NCBI GenBank assembly: GCA_005786775.1
Contig: SYDD01000130.1
Location: 1 to 21,294, forward strand
Direction: 5' to 3'
Source: Opitutaceae bacterium
GTDB lineage: Bacteria > Verrucomicrobiota > Verrucomicrobiia > Opitutales > Opitutaceae
DNA: 21,294 bases
Numbering within the stretch: the first letter of the stretch is position 1; every line of letters starts with the position of its first letter. Made by a program: the position numbers and the translations under genes. Under the pieces are notes generated by a model. The model searched no databases, had not been told where the DNA came from, and saw only the letters and a list, made by a program, of their open reading frames with translations. Positions 7,707-15,356 of this stretch are shown here, one piece after another.

Positions 7707-8141
7707 TCAGGGGGCGGGTGGGGCGAAGGTGCGCGAAAGGGTGAGCACGTTGGATCCATCCCGACGCTCGTAGGCTGCGGAGTCCACCAGCTTTTTCACG
7801 AGGTGCACGCCCAGTCCGCCGATGCCTCGCTCGGCGAGGGGCGCGTGGACGTCCACCTCCGCCCGGGCCAGGGGATCGAAGGCGGGCGCATCGTCGGAGA
7901 GCACGGCGGTCACTCGCCGACCCTCGATCCGAAGCTCCAGGGTGAAGGCGTGGCCGAGCCGCCCGCCGTAGCCGTGGGTGATGACGTTCGTCACGACTTC
8001 CTCGAGCACGAGCTGGAGGGCGTGAAGGTCGCGCGGCCCGGGCTCTAGGGGCGCGCAGAACGCCTCAACGGCATCCGCCACGCGCGGGATCTCCGCGAGG
8101 GAGCTGGTGAGGGTGAGTAGCTGGACGCCCGGGGCCATCAT
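7707..8141 (-). CDS. RsbW/SpoIIAB-like ATP-binding anti-sigma-factor kinase
   Basis: This 144-residue GHKL-fold protein (HATPase_c_2 type) has no histidine-kinase DHp domain. The N-box is LEEVVTNVITHGY (46-58), with E47/E48 and N52. The G1-like region is LSDDAPAFDP (81-90), and the glycine-rich lid is RGIGGLGVHLVKKLVD (105-120). This is the architecture of serine kinases that phosphorylate STAS antagonists and hold sigma factors or other partners. Two consecutive Met codons open the frame, so the start could be one codon later. The gene starts directly against the stop of the ABC ATPase gene, with no intervening base. Transporter and kinase are therefore almost surely on one transcript and translationally coupled. 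The usual third partner (a sigma factor) is not visible in the window. Confidence 0.92.
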   Translation of the reverse strand: MMAPGVQLLTLTSSLAEIPRVADAVEAFCAPLEPGPRDLHALQLVLEEVVTNVITHGYGGRLGHAFTLELRIEGRRVTAVLSDDAPAFDPLARAEVDVHAPLAERGIGGLGVHLVKKLVDSAAYERRDGSNVLTLSRTFAPPAP

Positions 8142-8954
8142 TCAGACGTAAAGGTCGCTGAGCATTGTGGCCGCGCCCTCGTCGAGTTGCTCGCGGCGCC
8201 GGATCTCGTCGAAGCGGTCGATCAGGTCCTCCGGCCGCAGCCGGCGCTTCTCGGCCCCGCGGAAGTCGTGCACGACTCGGCCCCGGTGCATCATCAGAAT
8301 ACGGTCCCCGTAGGCCACCGCCTGCGCCATTGAGTGCGTCACCATCAGCGTGGTGAGGCCGTCCCGCCGGATCACCTGATCGGAGAGGCTGATGACCTGG
8401 TCGGCACTCTTCGGGTCAAGCGCGGCGGTGTGTTCGTCGAGGAGGAGCAGGCGGGGGCGCAGCCACGTGGCCATCAGCAGGGTGAGGGCTTGGCGCTGCC
8501 CGCCCGAAAGGGAGCCGATGGCGTTATCGAGTCGGTCTTCGAGCCCCATCCGCAGCGCAGCCACGCGTTCCCGCAGGGCGCCCAGTAGGTTGGGGGCGAG
8601 GGCCCAACTGAGCCCGCGAGGCTTCCCGCGGCGGGCGGCGAGGGCGAAGTTTTCCGCGATCGACATCCCGGGCGCGGTGCCGCTGAACGGGTTCTGGAAC
8701 ACCCGGCCGATCAGCTGCGCGCGCCGGTGCTCTGGCCAGCGGGTGACGTCGTGGCCGTCGAGGCGGATGCGACCCTCGTCGAGGAAAAAGGAGCCGGCGA
8801 CCGCGTTGAGCAGGGTGGACTTGCCGGAGCCGTTGGTGCCGAGCACGACTACGAATGAGCCCGCCTCCAGCGTCAGGTCCACGCCCTGAAGGGCGCGCAC
8901 CTCGTTGACCGTGCCCGGGTTGAAGGTCTGGCGGAGTCCGTGGAGCTCGAGCAT
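8142..8954 (-). CDS. ABC importer ATP-binding protein (COG1101/TrpZ-like)
   Basis: This 270-residue nucleotide-binding subunit is complete. It has Walker A GTNGSGKST (39-47), Q-loop Gln87 (VFQNPFSGT), signature LSGGQRQ (149-155), Walker B LLLLDEH (169-175) with Glu174, D-loop AALD, and switch His207 (VTHSMAQA). The QNPFSGTAPGMSIAENFALA stretch is characteristic of the COG1101 ATPases that pair with COG4120 permeases and COG2984 binding proteins, the TrpXYZ/tryptophan-tyrosine-type or uncharacterised small-molecule importers. It couples ATP hydrolysis at the inner face of the membrane to transport through the permease coded just upstream. The two genes overlap by one base (TGATG), indicating translational coupling. 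The substrate cannot be determined; an aromatic compound is one family precedent. Confidence 0.95.
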   Translation of the reverse strand: MLELHGLRQTFNPGTVNEVRALQGVDLTLEAGSFVVVLGTNGSGKSTLLNAVAGSFFLDEGRIRLDGHDVTRWPEHRRAQLIGRVFQNPFSGTAPGMSIAENFALAARRGKPRGLSWALAPNLLGALRERVAALRMGLEDRLDNAIGSLSGGQRQALTLLMATWLRPRLLLLDEHTAALDPKSADQVISLSDQVIRRDGLTTLMVTHSMAQAVAYGDRILMMHRGRVVHDFRGAEKRRLRPEDLIDRFDEIRRREQLDEGAATMLSDLYV

Positions 8955-9886
8955 CAGGATCGGGCGGTCGGTGCGACACCCCGCCGGCGGGCGAGGAAGC
9001 GCGGAAGAACGAGGGCGGAGAAGACGAACAAGGCGGTGATCAGCTTGAGGTCGTTCGGATTCAGGCCCCAGCGCAGGGCCACCGCGACCAGCAGGCGGAA
9101 GAGCACCGAGCCGAGCACCGCTCCAGCGAGAGCCAGTCCGAGGCTCCGTGATCCGGTGAGGGCCTCGCCGATGATCACGCTCGCCAGCCCCCAGACTATC
9201 ATCCCGATGCCCATTTGGGCGTCGGCGAAACCCTGGTACTGCGCGAGGAGGGCGCCGGACATGGCGACCAAGCCATTTGAGAGGGCAAGGCCGAGGATGG
9301 TGTAGCGGTCAACGTCGGCGCCCAGCGCCCGAACCATCTGCGGGTTATCACCCGTGGCTCGCATCGCCGTGCCGACGTCGGTGCGGAAGAAGACGTACAG
9401 GGTGACGCCGACCACGACTGCCGCGAGCAACGCGAGCGCGAGGACGGCAAGGTCACCCGGCGCCACCGGCCAGCCGAGCAGGTGCAGCGGCCCCGTGCCG
9501 AAAAGCGTGTGACCAAGGCGCTCGCCTTGGGTGGCGAAAGTGGTCGCCTGCAACAGCGGCACGTTGCTGCGGCCCATTACGTGCAGGTTTACGGAGTAGA
9601 GCGCCGTCATCACAAGGATGCCGGCGAGCAGGGCATTGATGCGAAATCGCGTGTGTATGATGCCGGCGAGGGCACCCGCGGCCGCCCCCGCGAGCGCGCC
9701 GGCCGCCGTCGCGAGGATCGGCGATGTGCCCCCGACCAGCAGCACTGCCGCGACCGCCGCGCCGAGAGTGATCGAGCCGTCGGTGGTGATATCTGGGATC
9801 GAGAAGATGCGGAACGAGACGTACACGCCCATCGCAAGGAGCGAGAGGATCAGCCCGAGGGTCAGGGCGCCGAGGAGGAGGTTCAT
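8954..9886 (-). CDS. ABC importer permease (COG4120/TrpY-like, BPD_transp_2)
   Basis: The product is a 310-residue, strongly hydrophobic inner-membrane protein with about eight to nine helices. The start is the ATG on 9884-9886, because the first membrane helix follows at once (MNLLLGALTLGLILSL). In-frame sequence upstream only overlaps the preceding STAS gene. Family signatures include the IPDITTDGSITLGAA region (30-44), the cytoplasmic coupling loop RATGDNPQMVRALG (176-189) and the GIGMIVWGLASVIIGEALTG region (226-245). The tail is basic (RFLARRRG). These are typical of permeases paired with ABC_sub_bind proteins rather than branched-chain amino acid permeases, although the fold is shared. 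The gene sits 16 bp after the STAS fusion gene. No Shine-Dalgarno sequence is obvious before the ATG, so translation may depend on coupling. Confidence 0.94.
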   Translation of the reverse strand: MNLLLGALTLGLILSLLAMGVYVSFRIFSIPDITTDGSITLGAAVAAVLLVGGTSPILATAAGALAGAAAGALAGIIHTRFRINALLAGILVMTALYSVNLHVMGRSNVPLLQATTFATQGERLGHTLFGTGPLHLLGWPVAPGDLAVLALALLAAVVVGVTLYVFFRTDVGTAMRATGDNPQMVRALGADVDRYTILGLALSNGLVAMSGALLAQYQGFADAQMGIGMIVWGLASVIIGEALTGSRSLGLALAGAVLGSVLFRLLVAVALRWGLNPNDLKLITALFVFSALVLPRFLARRRGVAPTARS

Positions 9887-9902
9887 CGCGAGCCGGTCGG
9901 AG

Positions 9903-11129
9903 TTAGGCGGGATGGGCGGGGGCACACCAGAGCGCGCCGCGCAGGAATTCGCTGTCGCCTGCGCCCCCGGGTCCCCGAGGATCGGCCAACAGGTGTAGGA
10001 TCGCCTGGAGCCCTTGGCCGTCGAATAGCTCCCGCACGGTTGCTGCGAGCTCGATTGCGCCCTGCCGTATGGGACGGTAGGGGAAGACGGCCGCGTGGAC
10101 GTGCGCGCGCAGGCCTTCTCCGCCGAGCGGTCGCAGCAGTGGGTCGAAGGGCGATCCCGGGCGCGCCACCACCCCCGCCAGCAGGGCAGTCGACTCGCGG
10201 AACGAGCGTTCCGGCGTGAAAGACAGCCAGTCCCGCACCGCCGGGAAGGCGAAGCGCTCCTCTGCACCGGTCTCCGCGGCCGGCGAAAGCCGGAGGGTGG
10301 CGCCGACGAGGCCCGCGGTCTCGACCGCGGCGATGAACGCCACGGCGGGTGCCGCGCCCAATTCAAGGGCTTCGGCCGCCAGCGCCGCTAGCGGCACGGT
10401 CCGCCGGTCGCCCCGCGGGGTAAAACGCGAAAGCAGGCCGAAGTCACCCTCGCCAGTCAGGCCGAGTAACAAGTGCCCGGAGGGCTCGAACCCGCCCTCC
10501 GTCACCACAAAATCCGGCCGCCCGGGTCCGTCCGTCGGCTGGTAGGCGGCGGCGCCGCCGGCCGCCAGCAGTTCGCCGAGCCGGGTGCGGCTGTCCGCCG
10601 CGTCGGTCCCGAGCGCGCCCACGCCGAGAGCGAAGGTGCCGGGCCCGAAACGAGCGGGGGAAAGGGCCTCGGGTCCGGCGCCGCGGCGCAGGCGGCTAGC
10701 CTCGCCAATGATCCGCACGCGTACGCCGCCCGTCCGGACCCCGGGCACCGCGTGCAGCTCGTGCCGCGCCGCCGCGCCCTCGTGTACCCGCGCGGGCGCC
10801 GCCCCCGCGGAGCCGGCTTCCGGGGCGGCCGCGGCGGAGATTAATTGCTCCAGGCCCGCCAATTCCAAGACCTCGCGCACCGTCGTCGAGGGCGCTAGGA
10901 CGCCGAAACTGCCGCCCATAGCCTTCACCTGACGGTGCGCGGTGAGCAGGGTGCGCAGCCCGGCCGAACTCACGTAGCCCACGGACGACATCTCGGCCCG
11001 CAGGTGGTGCTCGCCGTCTCGCACCGCCGCATCGACGGCGGCCGAGACGTGGCCGGCCCAGCTTGCGTCGAGCCGCCCACGCAGGACGAGGATCAGCAGT
11101 TCGCCGCGCTTCTCGCGTTGGATGTCCAT
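9903..11129 (-). CDS. STAS-domain protein with large uncharacterised C-terminal domain
   Basis: The product is 408 residues. The start is the ATG on 11127-11129 (MDIQREKRGE); in-frame codons upstream only overlap the binding-protein gene. Residues 4-100 are a STAS domain with GRLD at 18-21 and YVSSAGLR at 52-59, the same motif at the same positions as in the small STAS protein of this cluster. Ser55 is the probable phospho-site. An Ala/Gly-rich linker (about 99-128) follows. The remaining approximately 280 residues (VRVRIIGEASRLRRG onward) match no family I can name. They contain FALGVGALG (166-174), AAYQPTDGPGRPDFV (194-208), FGLLSRF (230-236), HAAVFPYRPIRQG (345-357) and a closing EFLRGALWCAP (394-404). 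There are no clear membrane helices. A divergent phosphatase-like or regulatory domain is possible but unproven. It is coded between the binding protein (4 bp) and the permease (16 bp), so a role in controlling the transporter or sensing its state is plausible. Confidence 0.85.
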   Translation of the reverse strand: MDIQREKRGELLILVLRGRLDASWAGHVSAAVDAAVRDGEHHLRAEMSSVGYVSSAGLRTLLTAHRQVKAMGGSFGVLAPSTTVREVLELAGLEQLISAAAAPEAGSAGAAPARVHEGAAARHELHAVPGVRTGGVRVRIIGEASRLRRGAGPEALSPARFGPGTFALGVGALGTDAADSRTRLGELLAAGGAAAYQPTDGPGRPDFVVTEGGFEPSGHLLLGLTGEGDFGLLSRFTPRGDRRTVPLAALAAEALELGAAPAVAFIAAVETAGLVGATLRLSPAAETGAEERFAFPAVRDWLSFTPERSFRESTALLAGVVARPGSPFDPLLRPLGGEGLRAHVHAAVFPYRPIRQGAIELAATVRELFDGQGLQAILHLLADPRGPGGAGDSEFLRGALWCAPAHPA

Positions 11130-11133
11130 CGAA

Positions 11134-13131
11134 TCAGCGCTTTCCCTCGAGTTCCGCGACGAGCGCGGGGTCGAGGCGGAGTCCGAGTCGCGTGATCGCC
11201 TCGCGGCCGATCCGGACCTCATTTACCGCCACGTTGGCCATCGGGATGCCGGCCGGGCTCTCGCCGGAGAGGACGCGGACGAGGAGGGGCGCCGCGGCCT
11301 TCCCGCTTTGGTAGGAGCCGGGGCCCGCCCCCATCAGCGCGCCTTGGTCGGCGGCGTCCGGTTCCTCGGCGACCAGCGGCAGCCGCGCGTCCTGGCAGAC
11401 CTTGCGGATCACGTCGTAGGCGAGGAACGCCGTGTTGTCGCTCGGCAGGTAAAACACGTCGACCTGACGGGACACGATACCCTGCGCCGCCTGCAGCACC
11501 TCGTTGGTGCTGGCGGCGGTCAGCTCGACCAGCTCGATCCCGCGGCGTCGGGTCGACTCCCGTAGCAGGTGGATGATTTTCACGGAGTTTGCTTCCCCGC
11601 TGTTGTAGACAGTGCCGATGCGGCGCACGGACGGCAGCAGGCGCGTCAGCGCTGCCACAATCTCCTCCACGGGCGTGAGTGAGCCGATCCCCGTGACATG
11701 CGGCAGATGGTCGGTGAAGGAACGGCCGGCGCCGGCTGCGATGGGGTCGGTCACATAGGTGAAAACGACGGGTTTGGCGCGCGCTTGGAAGGAGGCTTGC
11801 AGCACCGGAGTCGAGAACGGCACGATGACGTCGACTTCTGAGGAATCGAAGTTGCGGATCATCGGGAGGATGTTGACCAACTCACCCTGGGCGTGCTGGC
11901 GGATCACGCGGAGGTTCTGGCCCTCGGCGAACCCGAGCTCGCGCAGGCCGTCGAGCAGTCCTTGCTGGCAGAGGTCGAGCTGCGGTTCGGGAGCGTAGGC
12001 GGCGAAGCCGAGGGTGTACGTGCGCCCCGGGCTGGGCGGTGGCAGAGCCTTGGGGTGCACCGCGGCGCGGGGTTGCTCGCGGCCCTGTGCATCGAGAACG
12101 AGCTGGGCCCGGGCGACCAGGGCCGGCGGAAACGACCAGCCCTCGCGGAGGCCGGCAAGGGCCTGCCGATTGAGGCAAAGATTTTCCGCGACTAGCGGTC
12201 CGACGGGGATGGTGGCGGGGCTGCGGCCGTTGAGCACCTCACCGGCGAGTCGGCCGGTCTGGCGCCCGATCTCGAAGTAATCCGCGCCGAGGTCGAATAG
12301 GGTTCCCTTACGCACGCTGGGCGGAGTGACGGTCAGGACGGGGATCCGCGCTTTGCGGGCGGCAGCGACGATGCCGTCGAGCGCCACTAGGACCGCGACG
12401 TCGCCGGGCAGCCAGAGGGCGTCGACCCCGCGGGCGATGACCGCGGCGGCGGCCTCGGGGGCGGAGCTAGCGTTCTCGGCGTTGCCCTCCTCCAACGTGA
12501 TCCCGAGTGCGGCGCAGGTCGCGCGTGCCACCTTCATCTGCGCGAGCGAGTTCGGCTCTGCGGGGTTGAAGAGGGCGCCGAGGCGCCGCAGGCCCGGATT
12601 CAGCTCCCGGGCTGTCCGCAGGCAGGCGTCCACCGGCTGCATCGTGGCAAAGCCGGTGAGATGGGGCGGGTGGTCGAGATGGTTCTCCCGGCTGATGCCG
12701 ACCCCGGCTGCGTAGGGATCCGAGACGAGGCCAAAAACGTGGGGCGTCTTGCCGGCGCGGTTCGCGTTGGCCACCGCTTGGAGGGAGACCGTGGTGACCG
12801 TCATCAGCAGATCGTGGCCGCCCGCGGCCATCTGGCGGGCGATGGACTGGGAGACGTTGGCGTCGCCCTCGGCGTTGAAGAACCTGATCCGCGCTTTGCG
12901 GCCCTGTTCCCAGCCCATTTCGGCCAGGCCCTTCACCATTCCCTCGCGCCCCTCGTCCAAGATGCTCTGGGACGCGTGCTGCAGCAGGGCAACGCTGACT
13001 TGCCGGCCGGGCTGGGCGCGCGCCTGCGCGGCGGCGTCGCGCCGCGAGCCGAGGTCTGACAGCAGAAGCACCGCCGAGGTGGCGGCGATCAGGAGGAGGC
13101 CAAGGCTGAGGCGACGCAGAAACGAGGGCAT
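11134..13131 (-). CDS. Tandem-domain ABC substrate-binding protein (COG2984/TrpX-like)
   Basis: This 665-residue exported protein is about twice the family's usual length. The start is the ATG on 13129-13131: GGAGG lies 5 bases before it, and a basic-hydrophobic signal or anchor follows (RR at 6-7, hydrophobic to about 25). There is no lipobox cysteine, so it may be periplasmic or anchored by an uncleaved helix. Two ABC_sub_bind domains follow each other, at about 44-345 and 370-660, joined by a Pro-rich linker (PPPSPG). Matching landmarks are VFGLVSDPYAAGVG (132-145) versus VFTYVTDPIAAGAG (456-469), and RRLGALFNPAEPNSL versus RRIGTVYNSGEANSV. Also GVDALWLPGDVAVLVA pairs with QVDVFYLPSDNTAFLA. 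Single-domain relatives bind tryptophan, tyrosine or unknown small ligands. It heads the cluster. Whether both lobes bind ligand, and which one, is unknown. Confidence 0.93.
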   Translation of the reverse strand: MPSFLRRLSLGLLLIAATSAVLLLSDLGSRRDAAAQARAQPGRQVSVALLQHASQSILDEGREGMVKGLAEMGWEQGRKARIRFFNAEGDANVSQSIARQMAAGGHDLLMTVTTVSLQAVANANRAGKTPHVFGLVSDPYAAGVGISRENHLDHPPHLTGFATMQPVDACLRTARELNPGLRRLGALFNPAEPNSLAQMKVARATCAALGITLEEGNAENASSAPEAAAAVIARGVDALWLPGDVAVLVALDGIVAAARKARIPVLTVTPPSVRKGTLFDLGADYFEIGRQTGRLAGEVLNGRSPATIPVGPLVAENLCLNRQALAGLREGWSFPPALVARAQLVLDAQGREQPRAAVHPKALPPPSPGRTYTLGFAAYAPEPQLDLCQQGLLDGLRELGFAEGQNLRVIRQHAQGELVNILPMIRNFDSSEVDVIVPFSTPVLQASFQARAKPVVFTYVTDPIAAGAGRSFTDHLPHVTGIGSLTPVEEIVAALTRLLPSVRRIGTVYNSGEANSVKIIHLLRESTRRRGIELVELTAASTNEVLQAAQGIVSRQVDVFYLPSDNTAFLAYDVIRKVCQDARLPLVAEEPDAADQGALMGAGPGSYQSGKAAAPLLVRVLSGESPAGIPMANVAVNEVRIGREAITRLGLRLDPALVAELEGKR

Positions 13132-13262
13132 CGGGGCCTCCGAGGGGAAGGCATTTTCCCGGCGGAGTGCAAGGCTGCGGAAGTAAACCCGGGGGAGATG
13201 CCCTTGGGCCTCCGCTCGCCTCGGCGGCGTAATCACTCGCCGTCTGCGCCGCGCTCCGCGGT
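13132..13262 (-). promoter_or_regulatory. Probable promoter region for the transporter-signalling cluster
   Basis: This 131-bp gap separates the end of the S9 peptidase gene from the first gene of the ten-gene cluster, both on the minus strand. It is the only sizeable gap upstream of the cluster and so the best place for its promoter. A small hairpin (cggcg, loop taatcact, cgccg at 13225-13242) lacks a T-tract and is a weak terminator candidate for the peptidase gene. A GGAGG ribosome-binding site precedes the binding-protein ATG. I could not identify a convincing -35/-10 pair. Confidence 0.4.
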
Positions 13263-15356
13263 TTACTGCCCCGGGCGGGGTGCCACCTCGACCGGGATGC
13301 CGACCTTCACGCGGCCCTCGGGCACGTTCATATTGCGGGCGAGGAACGATTCCACCTTCGCGTAGAACTCGAGCTTGTTCTCCAGCTTCCGGAAGCCGTG
13401 GCCCTCGTTCTCCTCGATGATGGCCTCGTACTCCTTGCCGTGCTGGCGCAGGCGCGACTCGAGTTTCTGCCACTGGTCGAAGCGCACGCGGGGGTCGTTC
13501 TTGCCGTAGGCCGCCATCAGGGGCGCGCGGATGGCCGCGATGTGGTTGATCGGGTTCACCGCGCTCAGGCGGGCGGCGTCCTTCACCGGGTCCAGGTTGG
13601 TGAAGGACCGCGTCTCCTCGAAGATGCGCGGCAGGGCGAAACTCCGGCCGCCGCCCCGCAACTCGAGGTCGGCCACGCCCACGTAATTGATGCCGAGGCA
13701 GTACAGCTCCGGCGTGAAGGTCAGGCCCGCCATCGTCGCGTAGCCGCCGTAACTGGCGCCGAAGATGCCCACCCGGGCCGGATCGGCGTAGCCCTGCGCG
13801 ACGCACCAGCGCACGGCGTCGGTGAGGTCATCCTGCATCTTGCCGCCCCATTCCCGGTAGCCACCCCGCTGGAAGGAGAGTCCGTAGCCGCCGCTGCCCC
13901 GGTAGTTGACCTGCAGGACCGCGTAACCGCGGCTGGCGAGGAACTGCACCTGCTCGCTCCAGCCCCACTGGTCGCGCGGACCGTACGGGCCGCCGTGGGG
14001 CACGAGGATCATCGGCAGTTTCCGCAACTCCCGGCCCGCCGGGATGCTGATGTAGCCCGGGATCTCGAGGCCGTCCCGCGCCGGGAAGCGGATCGGCCGC
14101 ATCTCCGCCATCCGGGCCGGGTTCACCTTGGGCCGCACCTTGCCGATCACGGACATCTCCTGCTTGCCCGCGTCATAGAGGTAGTAGGTGCCGGGATCCC
14201 GGTCGCTGGCGGCGAGGATGACCATCACCTGGCCATCGCGGGTCGCGCTGGCGATGAAGTTGCGCGTGCCGGTCAACGCGCCGTCGAGGTCGCGCTGCAG
14301 CTTGGCCATCGCCGGATCGAGCCAGCGCACCTCCGGGTAATCGTCGTGGAACGACACGCCCGCGAGGTCCCCGGCCGGATTGAAGATCAGGCCGTCGACC
14401 GCGGCTCGCGAGGACAGGCCGCCGCGGCGGTAATTCGCGAGGCGGTCGCCCGGCTCGACGCGCGGGTGCTCGAACACGATCGGCCCCCAGTTACCGGTCT
14501 CCGGGTCGAGGGTGCGGATCACGGCCTTGTCGTGCTCCATAAAGCTTTTGACGTAGAGGGTGCGGTCGTCCTTGGCGAAAACGCTCGGCCGCCAGTGCGG
14601 GTCGATGGGAGAGGCCTCCTCGAACAGCAGGGAAACCTCGCGGCTGAACTCCCCGCTCGGCCGCCAGTCCGCCTTTTCCGAGGAACGGTACATCACTTGG
14701 ACGGGCTTCTCGAAGTCCGTGCAGATCGCCAGGCGCACGACGCCCTTCGAGTCCGCGAGCCAGACGCGCGCGTTGATGTGGTTCTGTTCGTGGATCGTCT
14801 CCCGGCCCGTGCGGAGGTTGACCTTGATGACATCCCCGAGGCCGGAATTGCCGCGCAGGCGGTTCATCAGGATGTGCTCCGGGTCCTTGGGCAGCAGCGA
14901 GACGAGGGTCTTCGGCAGGTCGCGTTCCGAGGATGGCGCGTCGCCTTGGCCGAGGCCGTCGGCGGTCGCGTCCACCCCTTCCAGCTTGTTAATGGTCACG
15001 AGGTTGGTGCCATCCGGCGAGCAAGCGAACATCCCGTACTGCTCGCGGCCGCCGTACTGTTGCGCGAACAAGATCCGGTCGGGCTTGGCCCACACGTAGG
15101 CCACCACGCTTTCGATCTTCATATCCGTGAGCCAGCGCATCTTGCGCGTTTCCCGGTCGAGGATCGCGAGGTTCATCCGCTGGTTCTTGGGCGCCAGCCA
15201 AGTGAGGTAGCGGCCGGTGGGGGAAATTTGGACGGCCTGCATTTCCGGATCCGCGAAGAGGTCCGCGAGGGCAGGGGGAGGTTCGGCGACGGGAGCCGCC
15301 GCCGGCAGCACGGGCAGGGTGAAAGGGCTCAGCAGGAGCAGCAGAAATCGGCGCAT
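13263..15356 (-). CDS. Secreted S9-family (prolyl oligopeptidase-like) serine peptidase
   Basis: This is a 697-residue peptidase of the dipeptidyl/acylaminoacyl-peptidase type. The start is the ATG on 15354-15356, as it opens a clear Sec signal (MRRFLLLLLSPFTLPVLPAA, cleavage near 20-24). Codons upstream belong to the intergenic region. A beta-propeller-like N-terminal domain spans about 28-420. The alpha/beta-hydrolase domain follows, with oxyanion HGGPYGP (454-460) and NYRGSGGYG (484-492). Its nucleophile is Ser535 in GASYGG, with Asp621 (YGKNDPRV) and His653 (EGHGF). It probably hydrolyses oligopeptides in the periplasm. It is divergent from the TonB-dependent receptor gene across a 158-bp intergenic region, which suggests joint control of polymer or peptide uptake and breakdown. 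It is the nearest upstream gene to the signalling cluster but is separated by 131 bp, so it may be a separate unit. Confidence 0.94.
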   Translation of the reverse strand: MRRFLLLLLSPFTLPVLPAAAPVAEPPPALADLFADPEMQAVQISPTGRYLTWLAPKNQRMNLAILDRETRKMRWLTDMKIESVVAYVWAKPDRILFAQQYGGREQYGMFACSPDGTNLVTINKLEGVDATADGLGQGDAPSSERDLPKTLVSLLPKDPEHILMNRLRGNSGLGDVIKVNLRTGRETIHEQNHINARVWLADSKGVVRLAICTDFEKPVQVMYRSSEKADWRPSGEFSREVSLLFEEASPIDPHWRPSVFAKDDRTLYVKSFMEHDKAVIRTLDPETGNWGPIVFEHPRVEPGDRLANYRRGGLSSRAAVDGLIFNPAGDLAGVSFHDDYPEVRWLDPAMAKLQRDLDGALTGTRNFIASATRDGQVMVILAASDRDPGTYYLYDAGKQEMSVIGKVRPKVNPARMAEMRPIRFPARDGLEIPGYISIPAGRELRKLPMILVPHGGPYGPRDQWGWSEQVQFLASRGYAVLQVNYRGSGGYGLSFQRGGYREWGGKMQDDLTDAVRWCVAQGYADPARVGIFGASYGGYATMAGLTFTPELYCLGINYVGVADLELRGGGRSFALPRIFEETRSFTNLDPVKDAARLSAVNPINHIAAIRAPLMAAYGKNDPRVRFDQWQKLESRLRQHGKEYEAIIEENEGHGFRKLENKLEFYAKVESFLARNMNVPEGRVKVGIPVEVAPRPGQ

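Noticed and set aside
13225..13242. Hairpin as an intrinsic terminator of the peptidase gene
   Set aside because: The stem is only 5 bp with an 8-base loop and no T-tract follows, so it is not a convincing terminator.
13132..13806. In-frame N-terminal extension of the binding protein into the peptidase gene
   Set aside because: The ATG at 13131 has a GGAGG site 5 bases before it and opens a signal-like N-terminus; the extension overlaps a solid gene.
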